Assembly: GCF_000828475.1 (NCBI RefSeq)
Contig: NZ_AP014648.1
Coordinates: 744,001 to 808,000, forward strand
DNA from: Methyloceanibacter caenitepidi
Lineage (GTDB): Bacteria > Pseudomonadota > Alphaproteobacteria > Rhizobiales > Methyloligellaceae
DNA: 64,000 bases
Direction: 5' to 3'
Within the stretch, counting starts at the first letter, position 1. Every line of letters begins with the position of its first letter. Shown here one piece after another: positions 8,962-18,147 of the stretch. Made by a program: the position numbers and the translations under genes. The notes beneath the pieces are model-generated. The model worked only from the letters and a program-made list of their open reading frames with translations, was not told the origin of the DNA and ran no database searches.

Positions 8962-10554
8962 ATGCTAAAGGCTTGGACGGCGTGCGCGCGCCGCTTTTCC
9001 CGTGACAAACGTGGCAACGTGGCGATTCTTTTCGGCATCGCCATCGTTCCGGTCATTCTTTTCGTCGGCGTGGCCGTCGACTACGGCAGGGCCATGACGG
9101 TTCGGGGCACGATGTCCGATGCTGCCGACGCGGCGGCTTTGGCCATCGGTTCATGGGTTGGGCTGTCCGAGTCGGAGCTCGAAGACAAGGCGAAGAAGTT
9201 CTTCGAAGCGAATTACGCGTCGACCCTGTCCTCGGACATCAAGAGCAACTTCGAGGTCCGTTTCGTCGGCGACGATATCGTCGTCAACGCAACGGCCTCG
9301 GTGCCGACAACCTTCATGCGGCTTGCCAACTTCAACGATATCAACGTCGGCATCCAGAATACGATCACGAAACGACAGCGTAATATTGAGCTCGCCCTGG
9401 TGCTGGACACAACAGGCTCCATGGGGTCCAGCGGCAAGATGAACGCCATGAAGGACGCGGCGAAAAAGATGGTCGATGATCTTTTCGGCAAGACGTCCAT
9501 CTCGGACACGCTGGACGTCGCCGTTGTACCCTTTGCCGCTGCGGTGAATGTGGGCTCGGACAAGATCAACGAAGACTGGCTGGACAAGGGCGAGTACCCA
9601 AATATGTCGTCGATTTCCAAGGAGAACTTCGACTTCGAGAACGGAGAAAGCATTCTGGCGTTCTTCGAGAAGCTCAAGCGCAAGCGCAGCAGCTGGGCCT
9701 GGGATGGCTGCGTGCGCGAGCGTGCGGAACCTTACGAACTGACGGACGCAACGCCGGTGCAGGGCAACAAGGAAACGCTGTTCACGCCATACCTCGCGCC
9801 GGATGAGCCCGACGAGGACAACGGGGGCTCCTACAACGGTAATACCTACATCAAGGACGACGGCTGCGGCGCGAGCAACAACAACGGCGGCGGCTGGGGC
9901 TGGGGCTGGGGCTGGGGCGGCGGCTGGGGCGGAAACAATAATAACCCCTCGCCCGAGGAGTGCCAGGAATACACCGGGAAATACGCGTCTCCTTCGACCG
10001 ACCGGAGCGGCGCCACACCCAATCTGTATTGCCCGCCCACAGCGATCACGGCCTTGAGCGATAGCAAGAGCACCGTGAAGGATGCGATCAACGCCTTGCA
10101 GCCCTCCGGCAACACGGTGATCCCGGCCGGTCTGCTTTGGGGGTGGCGTGTGCTGTCTCCCAGCGCCCCCTTCACGGAAGCCGAGGCCTATGACGAGGAA
10201 GAGCGGGTCAAGGCCATCGTGCTGCTGACGGACGGCGAGAACAACGTGAATGGCGGCCAAAGCTTCAACGGGTCTACGTTCAGTGCGTTCGGTTACAAAT
10301 CGAACGGCCATCTTGGCAGCAACCCTAACGCCGAGCTGAACAATAAGACGCAGGCGGTGTGCAACAACATCAAGGCCAAGGGTATTCAGATCTATACGAT
10401 CGGGTTTCGCGTCAACGACTGGACGACCCAAAATCTCCTGAGGGATTGCGCGACAAAGCCGGACATGTACTACAACTCGCCGTCCAATTCGCAGCTTGCG
10501 GCGATCTTCAGCGAGATCGCGCAAGGTTTGAGCGAACTGCGCATCGCGCAATAG
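8962..10554 (+). CDS. TadG-like pilus assembly protein with von Willebrand A domain
   Basis: A protein of 530 residues. The N-terminus has a Tad-type membrane anchor (DKRGNVAILFGIAIVPVILF, residues 14-33) followed by the TadE/G helix continuation (DYGRAMTVRGTMSDAADAAA). A von Willebrand A domain starts near residue 140 with the MIDAS sequence DTTGSMG and ends with a TIGFRVN strand and C-terminal helix. Between them, residues about 305-330 form a Gly/Trp/Asn-rich insert built on a TGGGGC hexamer repeat. TadG-like proteins are thought to anchor or stabilise Flp pili at the envelope. An AGGGGTG site precedes the ATG. A hairpin downstream probably ends the transcript. Confidence 0.88.
   Translation: MLKAWTACARRFSRDKRGNVAILFGIAIVPVILFVGVAVDYGRAMTVRGTMSDAADAAALAIGSWVGLSESELEDKAKKFFEANYASTLSSDIKSNFEVRFVGDDIVVNATASVPTTFMRLANFNDINVGIQNTITKRQRNIELALVLDTTGSMGSSGKMNAMKDAAKKMVDDLFGKTSISDTLDVAVVPFAAAVNVGSDKINEDWLDKGEYPNMSSISKENFDFENGESILAFFEKLKRKRSSWAWDGCVRERAEPYELTDATPVQGNKETLFTPYLAPDEPDEDNGGSYNGNTYIKDDGCGASNNNGGGWGWGWGWGGGWGGNNNNPSPEECQEYTGKYASPSTDRSGATPNLYCPPTAITALSDSKSTVKDAINALQPSGNTVIPAGLLWGWRVLSPSAPFTEAEAYDEEERVKAIVLLTDGENNVNGGQSFNGSTFSAFGYKSNGHLGSNPNAELNNKTQAVCNNIKAKGIQIYTIGFRVNDWTTQNLLRDCATKPDMYYNSPSNSQLAAIFSEIAQGLSELRIAQ
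9895..9918 (+). repeat. TGGGGC tandem repeat inside the tadG-like gene
   Basis: Four perfect tandem copies of TGGGGC, with a fifth copy at 9925-9930 after GGCGGC. Each unit encodes Trp-Gly in frame. Copy changes by slippage would therefore alter the length of the Trp-Gly tract without shifting the frame. Confidence 0.9.
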
Positions 10555-10583
10555 CTTCGAGACTGAATGGAATGCTGTATCTC

Positions 10584-10614
10584 GAAGCCCGGCGAGCCGA
10601 TCGCGCCGGGCTTC
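10584..10614. terminator. GC-rich hairpin between convergent tadG-like and secretin N-domain genes
   Basis: A perfect 11-base-pair stem (GAAGCCCGGCG with CGCCGGGCTTC) and a nine-base loop, placed 30 bases after the tadG-like stop and 34 bases from the stop of the opposing gene. The T-run is poor on both sides, but the position suggests a shared, bidirectional terminator. Confidence 0.7.
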
Positions 10615-10647
10615 GGTGCATTTGGATGCGGGAAGGTGCGTGGCGGG

Positions 10648-11157
10648 CTATTCGGCGGAGGCTTGGCCTTCCGCCGATGTCTGACCGATACCTTGCTTGA
10701 TGCGAACCTCTTTCGCGATCGAGTCGAAGTAGGTGGTGTGGTCGCCGATCACGAGCGGCGTCTCGCAATTGGGCGAGCAATGGACGGTCTCGCGGCTGGC
10801 GCCCCGGTAGACGGTGATGAATCCCCCGTCCGGCTCCTGAACAACGACGCGGCGATTCACGAGAACCTTCCCCTCCCGATCGGTCACGATCAGGTTGGTT
10901 TCGCCGAATGACTTGCCCGTCAGGACGAGCGTATTGCTGCTTTGCACCGCGACATCGGCGATCGAGGGATTGCCGATCACGATTTCCGCCGCGGGACGTT
11001 CCAGCCGCACCATCATCGCTTGGTCCATGAGGACCTCGATGTCCCGGCCCGAGGCGTTCATGCCCGAGGCCCACACGGGTAGGATGGAGGCCATGGCCAC
11101 GGCAGCGGCAACTGAGATACCGCAGGCCTGACGACCCGGGCGAAAGCGGAATGCCAT
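10648..11157 (-). CDS. Stand-alone pilus/secretin N-terminal domain protein
   Basis: A protein of 169 residues with a signal peptide (cleavage near PVWASG). Residues about 40-115 match the N-terminal domain of CpaC-type secretins (T2SS/T3SS pilus formation N-domain), with MVRLERPAAEIVIGNPSIAD and LTGKSFGETNLIVTDREGK. The CpaC encoded 2 kb away has the same pattern. The remaining 50 residues hold a CSPNC motif and an acidic/polar tail, and no secretin domain follows. The ATG at 11157 has an AGGAAG site; a TTG eight codons upstream is less likely. It probably works in the periplasm with the Tad secretin, but its partner is not shown by sequence alone. Confidence 0.8.
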   Translation of the reverse strand: MAFRFRPGRQACGISVAAAVAMASILPVWASGMNASGRDIEVLMDQAMMVRLERPAAEIVIGNPSIADVAVQSSNTLVLTGKSFGETNLIVTDREGKVLVNRRVVVQEPDGGFITVYRGASRETVHCSPNCETPLVIGDHTTYFDSIAKEVRIKQGIGQTSAEGQASAE

Positions 11158-11262
11158 TGGCTTCCTATCCCCTACGCTCAACTAATAACGAGGACTGAAT
11201 GTCTAGAGTGATCTCAACCGGAAAAGGTGAAGGATTGGCAAACCTTGTTCACCACCGATCGG

Positions 11263-11278
11263 TTAACGCGGTCTTTAA
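11263..11278. promoter_or_regulatory. TTAA pair upstream of cpaA, CtrA-like with 8-base spacing
   Basis: TTAA at 11263-11266 and TTAA at 11275-11278, separated by eight bases rather than the consensus seven. It lies about 90 bases before the cpaA start. CtrA control of pilus genes is known in Caulobacter; here the spacing is off by one, so support is modest. Confidence 0.25.
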
Positions 11279-11365
11279 TCCTTGGCAGCAAGACTTCGCC
11301 CGCTGCACGGAGTCGCCAGATCTCGTGCGAGGCCCTTAAAGCGTTCGGTAGAGGCACAACGTTAC

Positions 11366-11872
11366 ATGGTAACCGACCTACTCATCATCTCGATCTTTCC
11401 ATTGGCGATGGCGTTCGCGGCTGCCTACGACCTGTTCTCAATGACGCTGCCGAATTGGATCTCGCTGGCGTTGATCGCCGGCTTCGCCGTGCTCGCCCCG
11501 CTGGTCGGCATCGGCTGGGAGACCGCGGGTCTCAGCGTCCTCTTGGCTATCGGCGCGCTCGTGCTCACCTTCGCGATGTTTTCCATGGGGTGGATTGGCG
11601 GTGGCGATGCGAAGTTCTTCGCCGCCACGTGCCTGTGGGTGGGGCCCGAGAGCATCTTGGCCTACGCGCTCTACGCCGCTGTATTTGGCGGGGTTTTGAC
11701 GCTGCTTCTGCTCGCGATGCGGTCGATGCCGCTGCCGGCGGCACTCTACTCGCAACAGTGGATCACGCGGCTGCACGACTCCAAAGAGGGCGTTCCTTAC
11801 GGCATCGCGCTCGCAGCTGCCGGCCTTCTGGTCTACCCCCATACGGCATTCATGGCCGCGTTTGGTGGGTAA
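11366..11872 (+). CDS. cpaA: Prepilin peptidase CpaA (TadV-like, A24 family)
   Basis: A protein of 168 residues, normal for the short CpaA/TadV peptidases. It is almost wholly hydrophobic with about five to six membrane helices. The two catalytic aspartates of A24 peptidases are visible, in AAYDLFSMTLPNW and in the GGGDAKFF motif. It should cleave the leader of Flp pilin and TadE/F pseudopilins in the inner membrane. The frame opens at 11282, but the ATG at 11366 follows a GAGG site and starts directly at the first helix. A 254-base gap separates it from cpaB, so it may be transcribed separately. Confidence 0.92.
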   Translation: MVTDLLIISIFPLAMAFAAAYDLFSMTLPNWISLALIAGFAVLAPLVGIGWETAGLSVLLAIGALVLTFAMFSMGWIGGGDAKFFAATCLWVGPESILAYALYAAVFGGVLTLLLLAMRSMPLPAALYSQQWITRLHDSKEGVPYGIALAAAGLLVYPHTAFMAAFGG

Positions 11873-12044
11873 CGCGCCCTAGCGCACCTCCACATCTACC
11901 CGATTGACACCTGTTTGCGGTGCCAGAGTTCTGGCGCCGCGATGCTGTTTGCCTGGACTTCGTTTTCGGCGCCGGGTCCGGCCTCGTTTCCGACCTTCAC
12001 CGCAGGCCCAACGCCATGGTGCTGCACCCGAATTGGCACAGTCA

Positions 12045-12059
12045 TTAACTTCGCGTTGA
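12045..12059. promoter_or_regulatory. CtrA-like box upstream of cpaB
   Basis: TTAA, seven bases, TTGA: seven of eight conserved positions of TTAA-N7-TTAA with correct spacing. It lies 68 bases before the cpaB ATG in the 254-base gap after cpaA, where a promoter for the cpaB-tadC operon is expected. A TTGACA hexamer occurs further upstream at 11904 without a convincing -10 partner. Confidence 0.4.
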
Positions 12060-12126
12060 GGTTTGGTGGGGCACAGTCAGCCTCAACTGGCGCGTTGTTT
12101 GGAGCGCCGAAGGGGAAGGGCTGACA

Positions 12127-12915
12127 ATGAAAAAGGGAAGGGCCGTCGTTCTGGTGATCGCCGCAACAGCAGCGATCGCCGCGGCGTGGATGGCGAACTC
12201 CATCGTTTCCCGGCCTCCCGAAGTGCAGGAGGTCGAGAAGACCGTTGGCTCCACGGATGTGCTCGTTGCGTCGAAGGACATCAACCTCGGCGACAGCGTG
12301 GATGCAGCCGATTTCAAGTGGCAGCAGTGGCCTGTCGAGGGTGTGACGCCTGGGCTCATCACGCGGGAGAGGCAGCCAGATGCGCCATCGGAGCTTTCTG
12401 GCGCCGTCGCCCGCGCGCCCTTCATCACGGGCGAACCCATCAAAGATCAGAAGCTCATCAAGATCTCCGAAGGCGGCGTCATGGCCGCCATCCTGCCGCG
12501 CGGCATGCGGGCTGTGTCGACGCCAATTCAAGAGGAAACAGCCGCTGGCGGGTTCATCCTGCCGAACGACCGGGTCGATGTCATCCTATCGCATCGCCAG
12601 CAAGTCGGGCGGAAGGAGCAGATGGTCAGTGAGGCTATTCTCCGCAACATTCGCGTGCTCGCCATCGGCCAGGCACTGGAAAATGACGATGGCGAGAAGG
12701 TCGTCTCTGGAAAGACGGCCACGCTAGAGCTTTCTCCGCGTCAGGCGGAGGTGCTGATGCTCGCGCAATCCATCGGCGAAATCTCTTTGTCGCTTCGCAG
12801 CCTTGCCGACGCGCAGACGAACGGAGAGTCCTCGGCGCCGATCGGCGACGATGGTTCTAGCACGGTGAAGCTTCTGAAATACGGCGTGCCCTCACGCGCC
12901 TTTGGGGTCAACTGA
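12127..12915 (+). CDS. cpaB: Flp pilus assembly protein CpaB (RcpC)
   Basis: A protein of 262 residues with an N-terminal membrane helix (VVLVIAATAAIAAAWMAN), then an SAF-like domain with TDVLVASKDINLGDSVDAAD near residue 40. A second conserved block is RAVSTPIQEETAAGGFILPN near 130, typical of CpaB/RcpC. The protein is periplasmic and inner-membrane anchored; in Tad systems it is thought to work with the secretin and may bind peptidoglycan. It opens the cpaBCDEF-tadBC operon; the gap to cpaC is eight bases. Confidence 0.93.
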   Translation: MKKGRAVVLVIAATAAIAAAWMANSIVSRPPEVQEVEKTVGSTDVLVASKDINLGDSVDAADFKWQQWPVEGVTPGLITRERQPDAPSELSGAVARAPFITGEPIKDQKLIKISEGGVMAAILPRGMRAVSTPIQEETAAGGFILPNDRVDVILSHRQQVGRKEQMVSEAILRNIRVLAIGQALENDDGEKVVSGKTATLELSPRQAEVLMLAQSIGEISLSLRSLADAQTNGESSAPIGDDGSSTVKLLKYGVPSRAFGVN

Positions 12916-12923
12916 GAAAGCGC

Positions 12924-14519
12924 ATGACGAATACAACAAAAAAAGGCAGCAGGATGCGTCGCTCTCTCTTTGCTTCCCTGATCGCGTCGGCAGCAATCGC
13001 CGCAGCCCTCGCTGCGGCGATGACGATGGCGCCGCGATCAGGCTATGCTCAAGCCTATCACCAGTCGCTGTTACGCGTCGGCGACGGCCAGGTCCGCCAG
13101 ATCAAGCTTGGGCTCAACAAGTCGATGATCGTCGAGCTGCCGCGTCCGGTGCGCGAAGTCATGGTGTCCAATCCCGAGCAAATCGACGCGGTGATGCAGA
13201 GCGCCACCCGCGCCTATCTCATCGGCAAGAATCTCGGTGAAGCCAACATTCTCTTTATCGACAACAACGGCGGTCAGGTCGCTGTGCTCGAGGTCACAAT
13301 CGAACGGGACCTCGGCGCGCTTGAAAACCTGATTGCGCGCCTCGTCCCCGGCTCGCGCGTTCATGTCGAGACAGTTGGACAGAACGTAGTGCTGACCGGG
13401 AGCGTTCCCACACCGATCGATGCGACGCGCGCAAGCGAGATCGTGAACAGTTTCCTGGATTCCGGCGCCGCAGCGAGCAGCACGACGGCCGGCGGCGGCG
13501 GCGCCGCGGTCACGATCAACAACAGTAGCGGTGGCGGCGGCTCCGGTGGTGACCAGGGGTCCAGCCGGGTTATCAACATGATCACTGTCGAAGGCCGCGA
13601 GCAGGTCCTGCTGAAGGTCTCCGTGGTCGAAATGGAGCGGAACGTCGTCAAGCAGCTTGGCGTTGATCTGGCTGCCATCGTCAATTCCGGCAATTTCGGT
13701 TTCGCCGCGCTCTCGGCCTTGCCTTACCCCATCAACGGTGCCGTGGGCGCCGCCGCGGGCGGATTGCTCGGGGCCGGCGGCCTTCCCAATCTCGTCGACA
13801 GCCGCCCCGGTGCTGCGCTCGCCGGTGTGGGCTGGCAATCCGGGACGAGCCAAGTCGACGCCGTCTTGCGCGCGCTCGACCAGAATGGCCTGATCCGTAC
13901 GCTTGCGGAGCCGAACCTCACGGCTATTTCCGGAGAAACGGCGAACTTCCTTGCCGGCGGCGAGTTCCCGATACCTGTCGCGCAGCAGCTGGATCAGATC
14001 ACCGTCGAGTTCAAGAAGTTCGGTATCGGCCTGTCCTTCACCCCGGTCGTGATGTCCGAAGGCCTCATCAGCCTCAAGATTTCGACGGAAGTCAGCGAAC
14101 TGTCGACCGAAGGCGCGGTGGTCTTGAGAAACATCTCGATCCCGGCTCTGAAAGTCCGCCGTGCAGAGACCGCGGTCGAACTGCCGAGCGGCGGATCGAT
14201 CGTGATCGCCGGGTTGCTGTCGGATCAGTCCCGGCAAGCCATCAGCGGATATCCCGGGCTGAAAAGCCTGCCCGTCCTTGGGACTCTGTTCCGCAGCCGC
14301 GATTTCCAGTCGAAGGAAACCGAACTGGTCGTTCTGGTTACGCCCTATGTGGTCAAGCCGGCTGCACGCCAGCAGCTCGCGACGCCTAGCGACGGCTTTG
14401 CCTGGGCGTCGGACGTGAACAGCGATCTCCTTGGCCAAATGAACCGGATTTACGGACGTGATCCCGAACGTGCACCCGCCGGCGATTACGCAGGCGACGT
14501 CGGATTCATCGTCGAGTAG
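12924..14519 (+). CDS. cpaC: Tad secretin CpaC (RcpA)
   Basis: A protein of 531 residues. It has a signal peptide, the secretin N-terminal domain (MIVELPRPVREVMVSNPEQI, about residues 60-140), a BON-like segment near 150 and a Gly/Ser-rich linker near 190-210. The secretin core covers about 215-480, with VPLIGE-type strands seen as GGEFPIPVAQQ and ETELVVLVTPYVVKP. It forms the outer-membrane pore through which the Flp pilus passes. An alternative ATG lies ten codons downstream (MRRSLFASL). It sits between cpaB and cpaD in the operon. Confidence 0.95.
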   Translation: MTNTTKKGSRMRRSLFASLIASAAIAAALAAAMTMAPRSGYAQAYHQSLLRVGDGQVRQIKLGLNKSMIVELPRPVREVMVSNPEQIDAVMQSATRAYLIGKNLGEANILFIDNNGGQVAVLEVTIERDLGALENLIARLVPGSRVHVETVGQNVVLTGSVPTPIDATRASEIVNSFLDSGAAASSTTAGGGGAAVTINNSSGGGGSGGDQGSSRVINMITVEGREQVLLKVSVVEMERNVVKQLGVDLAAIVNSGNFGFAALSALPYPINGAVGAAAGGLLGAGGLPNLVDSRPGAALAGVGWQSGTSQVDAVLRALDQNGLIRTLAEPNLTAISGETANFLAGGEFPIPVAQQLDQITVEFKKFGIGLSFTPVVMSEGLISLKISTEVSELSTEGAVVLRNISIPALKVRRAETAVELPSGGSIVIAGLLSDQSRQAISGYPGLKSLPVLGTLFRSRDFQSKETELVVLVTPYVVKPAARQQLATPSDGFAWASDVNSDLLGQMNRIYGRDPERAPAGDYAGDVGFIVE

Positions 14520-14537
14520 AGGGAAGAGGAAAGTCAG

Positions 14538-15296
14538 ATGAAGTCAACCGCTCAAGGTCTCACGGGCTTTGCTCGACCGAAGATTGCTCTGCTCGCAGCC
14601 GTGATGGTGGCAGCGCCCACGATGACGCTCTCGGTTGCCGGGTGCGCCCAAGGTCCGCGCATGCAGGCCCCCTTCACGCTGTCCGACCCCACGCAGCGCC
14701 ATCCGATACAGGTCGGCGAGGGCGAGGCGATGCTCGATATCGCCGCGCCGCGCGGTACGCGCGGCCTGACCGGCACGCAGTGGAACCGGCTTTACGGCTA
14801 TCTCTCCAACTACCATGAGCGCGGAACCGGCGGTCTGGTGGTCAGAACGCCGTCGGGCAGCGGCAATCAGGCCGAGGCCAAGCGCGTCTACGGCGATGTA
14901 CGCCATGCCATGCGCCGGAGCGGTATCAGCCCGCGGGACGTCCGCGTGGAGCCCTACTACGCGAATGGCGACCCGTCGGCGCCGGTGCGACTGTCCTATA
15001 TGGAGTTCCGCGCCAAGGGCCCCGACTGCCCCGATTGGTCGGAGAACCTTGCGAGAAATCCCGCCAATCTGCCGTCGCCGAACATGGGCTGCGCCACGCA
15101 GAAAAACCTGGCCGCCATGATCGCCGATCCGCAGGACCTTCTGTCGCCACAGCCGGAAGCGCCGCGTCCGGGCGAACGGCGCGATACGGTCTGGAGGAAG
15201 TACGTCAAGGGCGAACCGACGGGCGCCAAGTGGGCTCCTCAGAATCAGCCTTTGCCTGAGCGCGCACTCACGAGTGAATCGGCCGTAGGAAACTAA
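14538..15296 (+). CDS. cpaD: Pilus assembly lipoprotein CpaD
   Basis: A protein of 252 residues. The N-terminus has a long signal with a lipobox-like LSVAGC, suggesting an outer-membrane lipoprotein. The body shows the CpaD pattern: HPIQVGEGEAMLDIAAPRGT near residue 55, and a C-terminal cysteine-containing block (GPDCPDWSENLARNPANLPS, then NMGCATQKNLAAMIADP). CpaD helps place or stabilise the secretin. It is located between cpaC (18-base gap) and cpaE (three-base gap), as in other alphaproteobacterial cpa operons. Confidence 0.93.
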   Translation: MKSTAQGLTGFARPKIALLAAVMVAAPTMTLSVAGCAQGPRMQAPFTLSDPTQRHPIQVGEGEAMLDIAAPRGTRGLTGTQWNRLYGYLSNYHERGTGGLVVRTPSGSGNQAEAKRVYGDVRHAMRRSGISPRDVRVEPYYANGDPSAPVRLSYMEFRAKGPDCPDWSENLARNPANLPSPNMGCATQKNLAAMIADPQDLLSPQPEAPRPGERRDTVWRKYVKGEPTGAKWAPQNQPLPERALTSESAVGN

Positions 15297-15299
15297 CGT

Positions 15300-16586
15300 A
15301 TGTCGAGCAACGTCGCCTATTCTCTGGAGTCAGCGCCGCAGTCCCACCAGGATTTGCCCGAAGAGCCGCGTGCGCGTCCGATTCCGCGAGTCAATATCCA
15401 AGCGTTCTGCGAGGACCAGGAAACCGCATCTGTCATCCAGAAGGCCTCGGAAGATCGGCGCCTATCCAAAGCGCACGTTACGGTGCGGATGGGTGGCGTC
15501 GAGGCAGCCGTCGCGTTCTACCGAGATGCGTCCACGCCCAATCTCATTATCATCGAGTCACTCTTGGACAGGAACGAGATGCTGGCCGATCTTGAGCGTC
15601 TCGCGGAGGTCTGCGACTCTGGTACCAAGGTCGTCGCGGTCGGCCATGTCAACGACGTCGTGCTCTATCGCGAACTCCTGCGCCGTGGCGTCAGTGAGTA
15701 CGTTGTTGCGCCAACGGGCGTCGCGCAGATGATCGAGAGCATTGCCTCGATCTACGCGGATCCATCGACCGAGCCGGTCGGACAGTCGATTGCTTTCGTG
15801 GGCACGAAGGGCGGCGCGGGGTCCAGCACCGTTTGCCACAACACCGCATTCGCCATCGCTGGCGCTTTGGAAAGCGATGTGGTCATCGCCGATATGGACC
15901 TGCCTTTCGGTACGGCCGGGCTCGACTTCAACCAAGACCCGCTGCAAGGAATCGGCGATGCCTTGTCCGCGCCGGAACGCCTAGACGAGGTTCTTCTCGA
16001 TCGTTTGCTCTCGCGGTGCTCGGAGCACTTGAGCCTCTTTGCCGCTCCCATCGCCCTCGACCGTCCCTATGACGTCGACCCGCACGCGTGCGAGTCCGTG
16101 CTCGATATTGTCCGTGAGAGCGTGCCGTGGGTCGCGATCGACGTCCCGCATATGTGGACGGCCTGGGCCAAGGACGTGGTTCTGAAGGCCGACCACGTGG
16201 TGTTGACCGCGATGCCCGATCTGGCGAGCCTGCGCAATACCAAGAACCTCGCCGACCAGCTCAAAGCCGCCCGTCCGAACGACCGTCCGCCAATGTTGGT
16301 GCTGAACCAGGTCGGCGTGCCCAAGCGTCCCGAGATTCCGGTCAAGGACTTCGGTCAAGCGATCGAACTCGAGCCGCGCGTCGTCATCGAGTTCGACGCT
16401 CAGCTTTTCGGTACGGCCGCGAACAACGGTCAGATGATCGAGGAAGTTTCCGACAAGGCGAAGGCGGCTGAGGCGTTCCGGAGCCTTGCGAACCTTCTGA
16501 CGGACAGGGTCGAGCACAAGAGCGAAGGCTCGTCTCTACTTGCTCCGCTGCTCGAGCGGCTCAACCTCAAGAAAGCACGCAGCTAG
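15300..16586 (+). CDS. cpaE: Pilus localisation ATPase-like protein CpaE (TadZ)
   Basis: A protein of 428 residues. Residues about 30-150 look like an atypical receiver domain. From about 160 a MinD/ParA-like domain begins with the deviant Walker A motif GTKGGAGSSTVCHN, followed by the DMDLPFGTAGLDF switch region. CpaE/TadZ marks the cell pole or site where the pilus machine assembles, in the cytoplasm. It is tightly packed in the operon, three bases after cpaD and nine before cpaF. Confidence 0.94.
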   Translation: MSSNVAYSLESAPQSHQDLPEEPRARPIPRVNIQAFCEDQETASVIQKASEDRRLSKAHVTVRMGGVEAAVAFYRDASTPNLIIIESLLDRNEMLADLERLAEVCDSGTKVVAVGHVNDVVLYRELLRRGVSEYVVAPTGVAQMIESIASIYADPSTEPVGQSIAFVGTKGGAGSSTVCHNTAFAIAGALESDVVIADMDLPFGTAGLDFNQDPLQGIGDALSAPERLDEVLLDRLLSRCSEHLSLFAAPIALDRPYDVDPHACESVLDIVRESVPWVAIDVPHMWTAWAKDVVLKADHVVLTAMPDLASLRNTKNLADQLKAARPNDRPPMLVLNQVGVPKRPEIPVKDFGQAIELEPRVVIEFDAQLFGTAANNGQMIEEVSDKAKAAEAFRSLANLLTDRVEHKSEGSSLLAPLLERLNLKKARS

Positions 16587-16595
16587 TACGTCGCC

Positions 16596-18143
16596 ATGTT
16601 TGGAAAGAGAAACAGTTCCGGACCACAGGTCAGTCCCAAGCCGGCGCCCCAGCAGGGGCCTAAACCGGCTCCCAATCTAGCTCCGAAGGCGCCTCCCGCC
16701 GACGTCAGCGAAGCGCCTGCGCCGCCTGCCGACCAAAGTGAGGCGCCGTCCCCTGCTTTGCCGGGTCAGACGCCGCCCACCCCGGCCGTACCTGCGCCAC
16801 GCAAGGCGCCGGAGTCCAAGCGTTCCGAAGAGTATTACGACGTTAAGACGACGGTCTTCAACGCGCTGATCGATACGATCGACCTGACCCAGCTCGGGAA
16901 ACTCGACGCCGAGGCTGCGCGTGAGGAGATCCGCGACATCGTCAGCGAGATCGTGGCGATCAAGAATGTCGTCATGTCCATCGCCGAGCAGGAAGAACTG
17001 CTCCAGGACATCTGCAACGACGTGCTCGGCTATGGCCCGCTTGAGCCCTTGCTTGTCCGTGACGACATTGCCGACATCATGGTCAACGGCGCGGAAACAA
17101 CCTACATCGAAGTGAGCGGCAAGGTCGAAGCGGCATCGGTTCGCTTCGCCAGCAACGCACAGCTGATGAACATCTGTCAGCGAATTGTCAGCCAGGTCGG
17201 CCGGCGCGTCGATGAGTCGAGCCCGATCTGCGATGCGCGACTCCCGGACGGAAGCCGCGTGAACGTGATCGCGCCGCCGCTGGCGATCGATGGCCCTACC
17301 TTGACCATTCGTAAGTTCAAGAAGGATCGGCTGACGCTCGACCAACTGGCGCGGTTTGGTACGATCAGTCCCGAAGGCCGCACGCTTCTGTCGATCATCG
17401 GGAGGGTACGGTGCAACGTCATCATTTCCGGCGGCACGGGCTCCGGTAAGACGACTCTACTCAACTGCCTCACTGCGTATATCGATCAGGACGAGCGTGT
17501 CATCACCTGCGAGGACTCGGCGGAGCTTCAATTACAACAGCCGCACGTGGTCCGGCTCGAGACACGGCCGCCGAACCTGGAAGGCGAGGGCGAGGTCACG
17601 ATGCGCGACCTCGTCAAGAACTGCCTTCGCATGCGTCCCGATCGCATCGTAGTCGGCGAGGTGCGCGGCGCGGAAGCGTTCGATTTGCTGCAGGCCATGA
17701 ACACGGGTCATGACGGCTCCATGGGGACGTTGCACTCCAACAGCCCGCGCGAATGCCTGAGCCGTTTGGAGAGTATGATTCTCATGGGCGGGTTCAACCT
17801 TCCGGCCAGAACCATTCGCGAAATGATCACGTCATCGGTCGACATCATCGTGCAGGCCTCGCGGATGCGCGACGGTAGCCGCAAGATCACGCACATCACC
17901 GAGGTCGTCGGTCTGGAGGGCGACGTGGTGACGCTGCAGGACCTGTTTATCTACGACCACATGGGCGAGGACGCCAATGGCCGCATGGTCGGCCGGCACC
18001 GCTCGACGGGAATCGCGCGCCCGATGTTCTACGACAAGGCTGTTTATTTTGGCGAACATCAGCGCCTCACCGAGTGTTTGGCTTCGGCCGAGGTCAACGA
18101 CGAGAACGGCCGCCCGCTGGGAGAGAAGTTTGCTACCGCCTGA
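16596..18143 (+). CDS. cpaF: Secretion ATPase CpaF (TadA)
   Basis: A protein of 515 residues. The first 80 residues are Pro/Ala-rich and probably disordered. The GspE/VirB11-type ATPase core follows, with Walker A ([13 protein letters not shown], near residue 275), the acidic [10 protein letters not shown] block and a histidine box ([17 protein letters not shown]). CpaF is the cytoplasmic hexameric motor for Flp pilus extension and retraction. It is followed by tadB with a four-base gap if the ATG at 18148 is used. Confidence 0.96.
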   Translation: MFGKRNSSGPQVSPKPAPQQGPKPAPNLAPKAPPADVSEAPAPPADQSEAPSPALPGQTPPTPAVPAPRKAPESKRSEEYYDVKTTVFNALIDTIDLTQLGKLDAEAAREEIRDIVSEIVAIKNVVMSIAEQEELLQDICNDVLGYGPLEPLLVRDDIADIMVNGAETTYIEVSGKVEAASVRFASNAQLMNICQRIVSQVGRRVDESSPICDARLPDGSRVNVIAPPLAIDGPTLTIRKFKKDRLTLDQLARFGTISPEGRTLLSIIGRVRCNVIISGGTGSGKTTLLNCLTAYIDQDERVITCEDSAELQLQQPHVVRLETRPPNLEGEGEVTMRDLVKNCLRMRPDRIVVGEVRGAEAFDLLQAMNTGHDGSMGTLHSNSPRECLSRLESMILMGGFNLPARTIREMITSSVDIIVQASRMRDGSRKITHITEVVGLEGDVVTLQDLFIYDHMGEDANGRMVGRHRSTGIARPMFYDKAVYFGEHQRLTECLASAEVNDENGRPLGEKFATA

Positions 18144-18147
18144 GCTC

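Noticed and set aside
11873..12126. Possible small pilin gene between cpaA and cpaB
   Set aside because: No short frame here has a prepilin leader or hydrophobic helix; the longest one (69 residues) lacks any pilin pattern.
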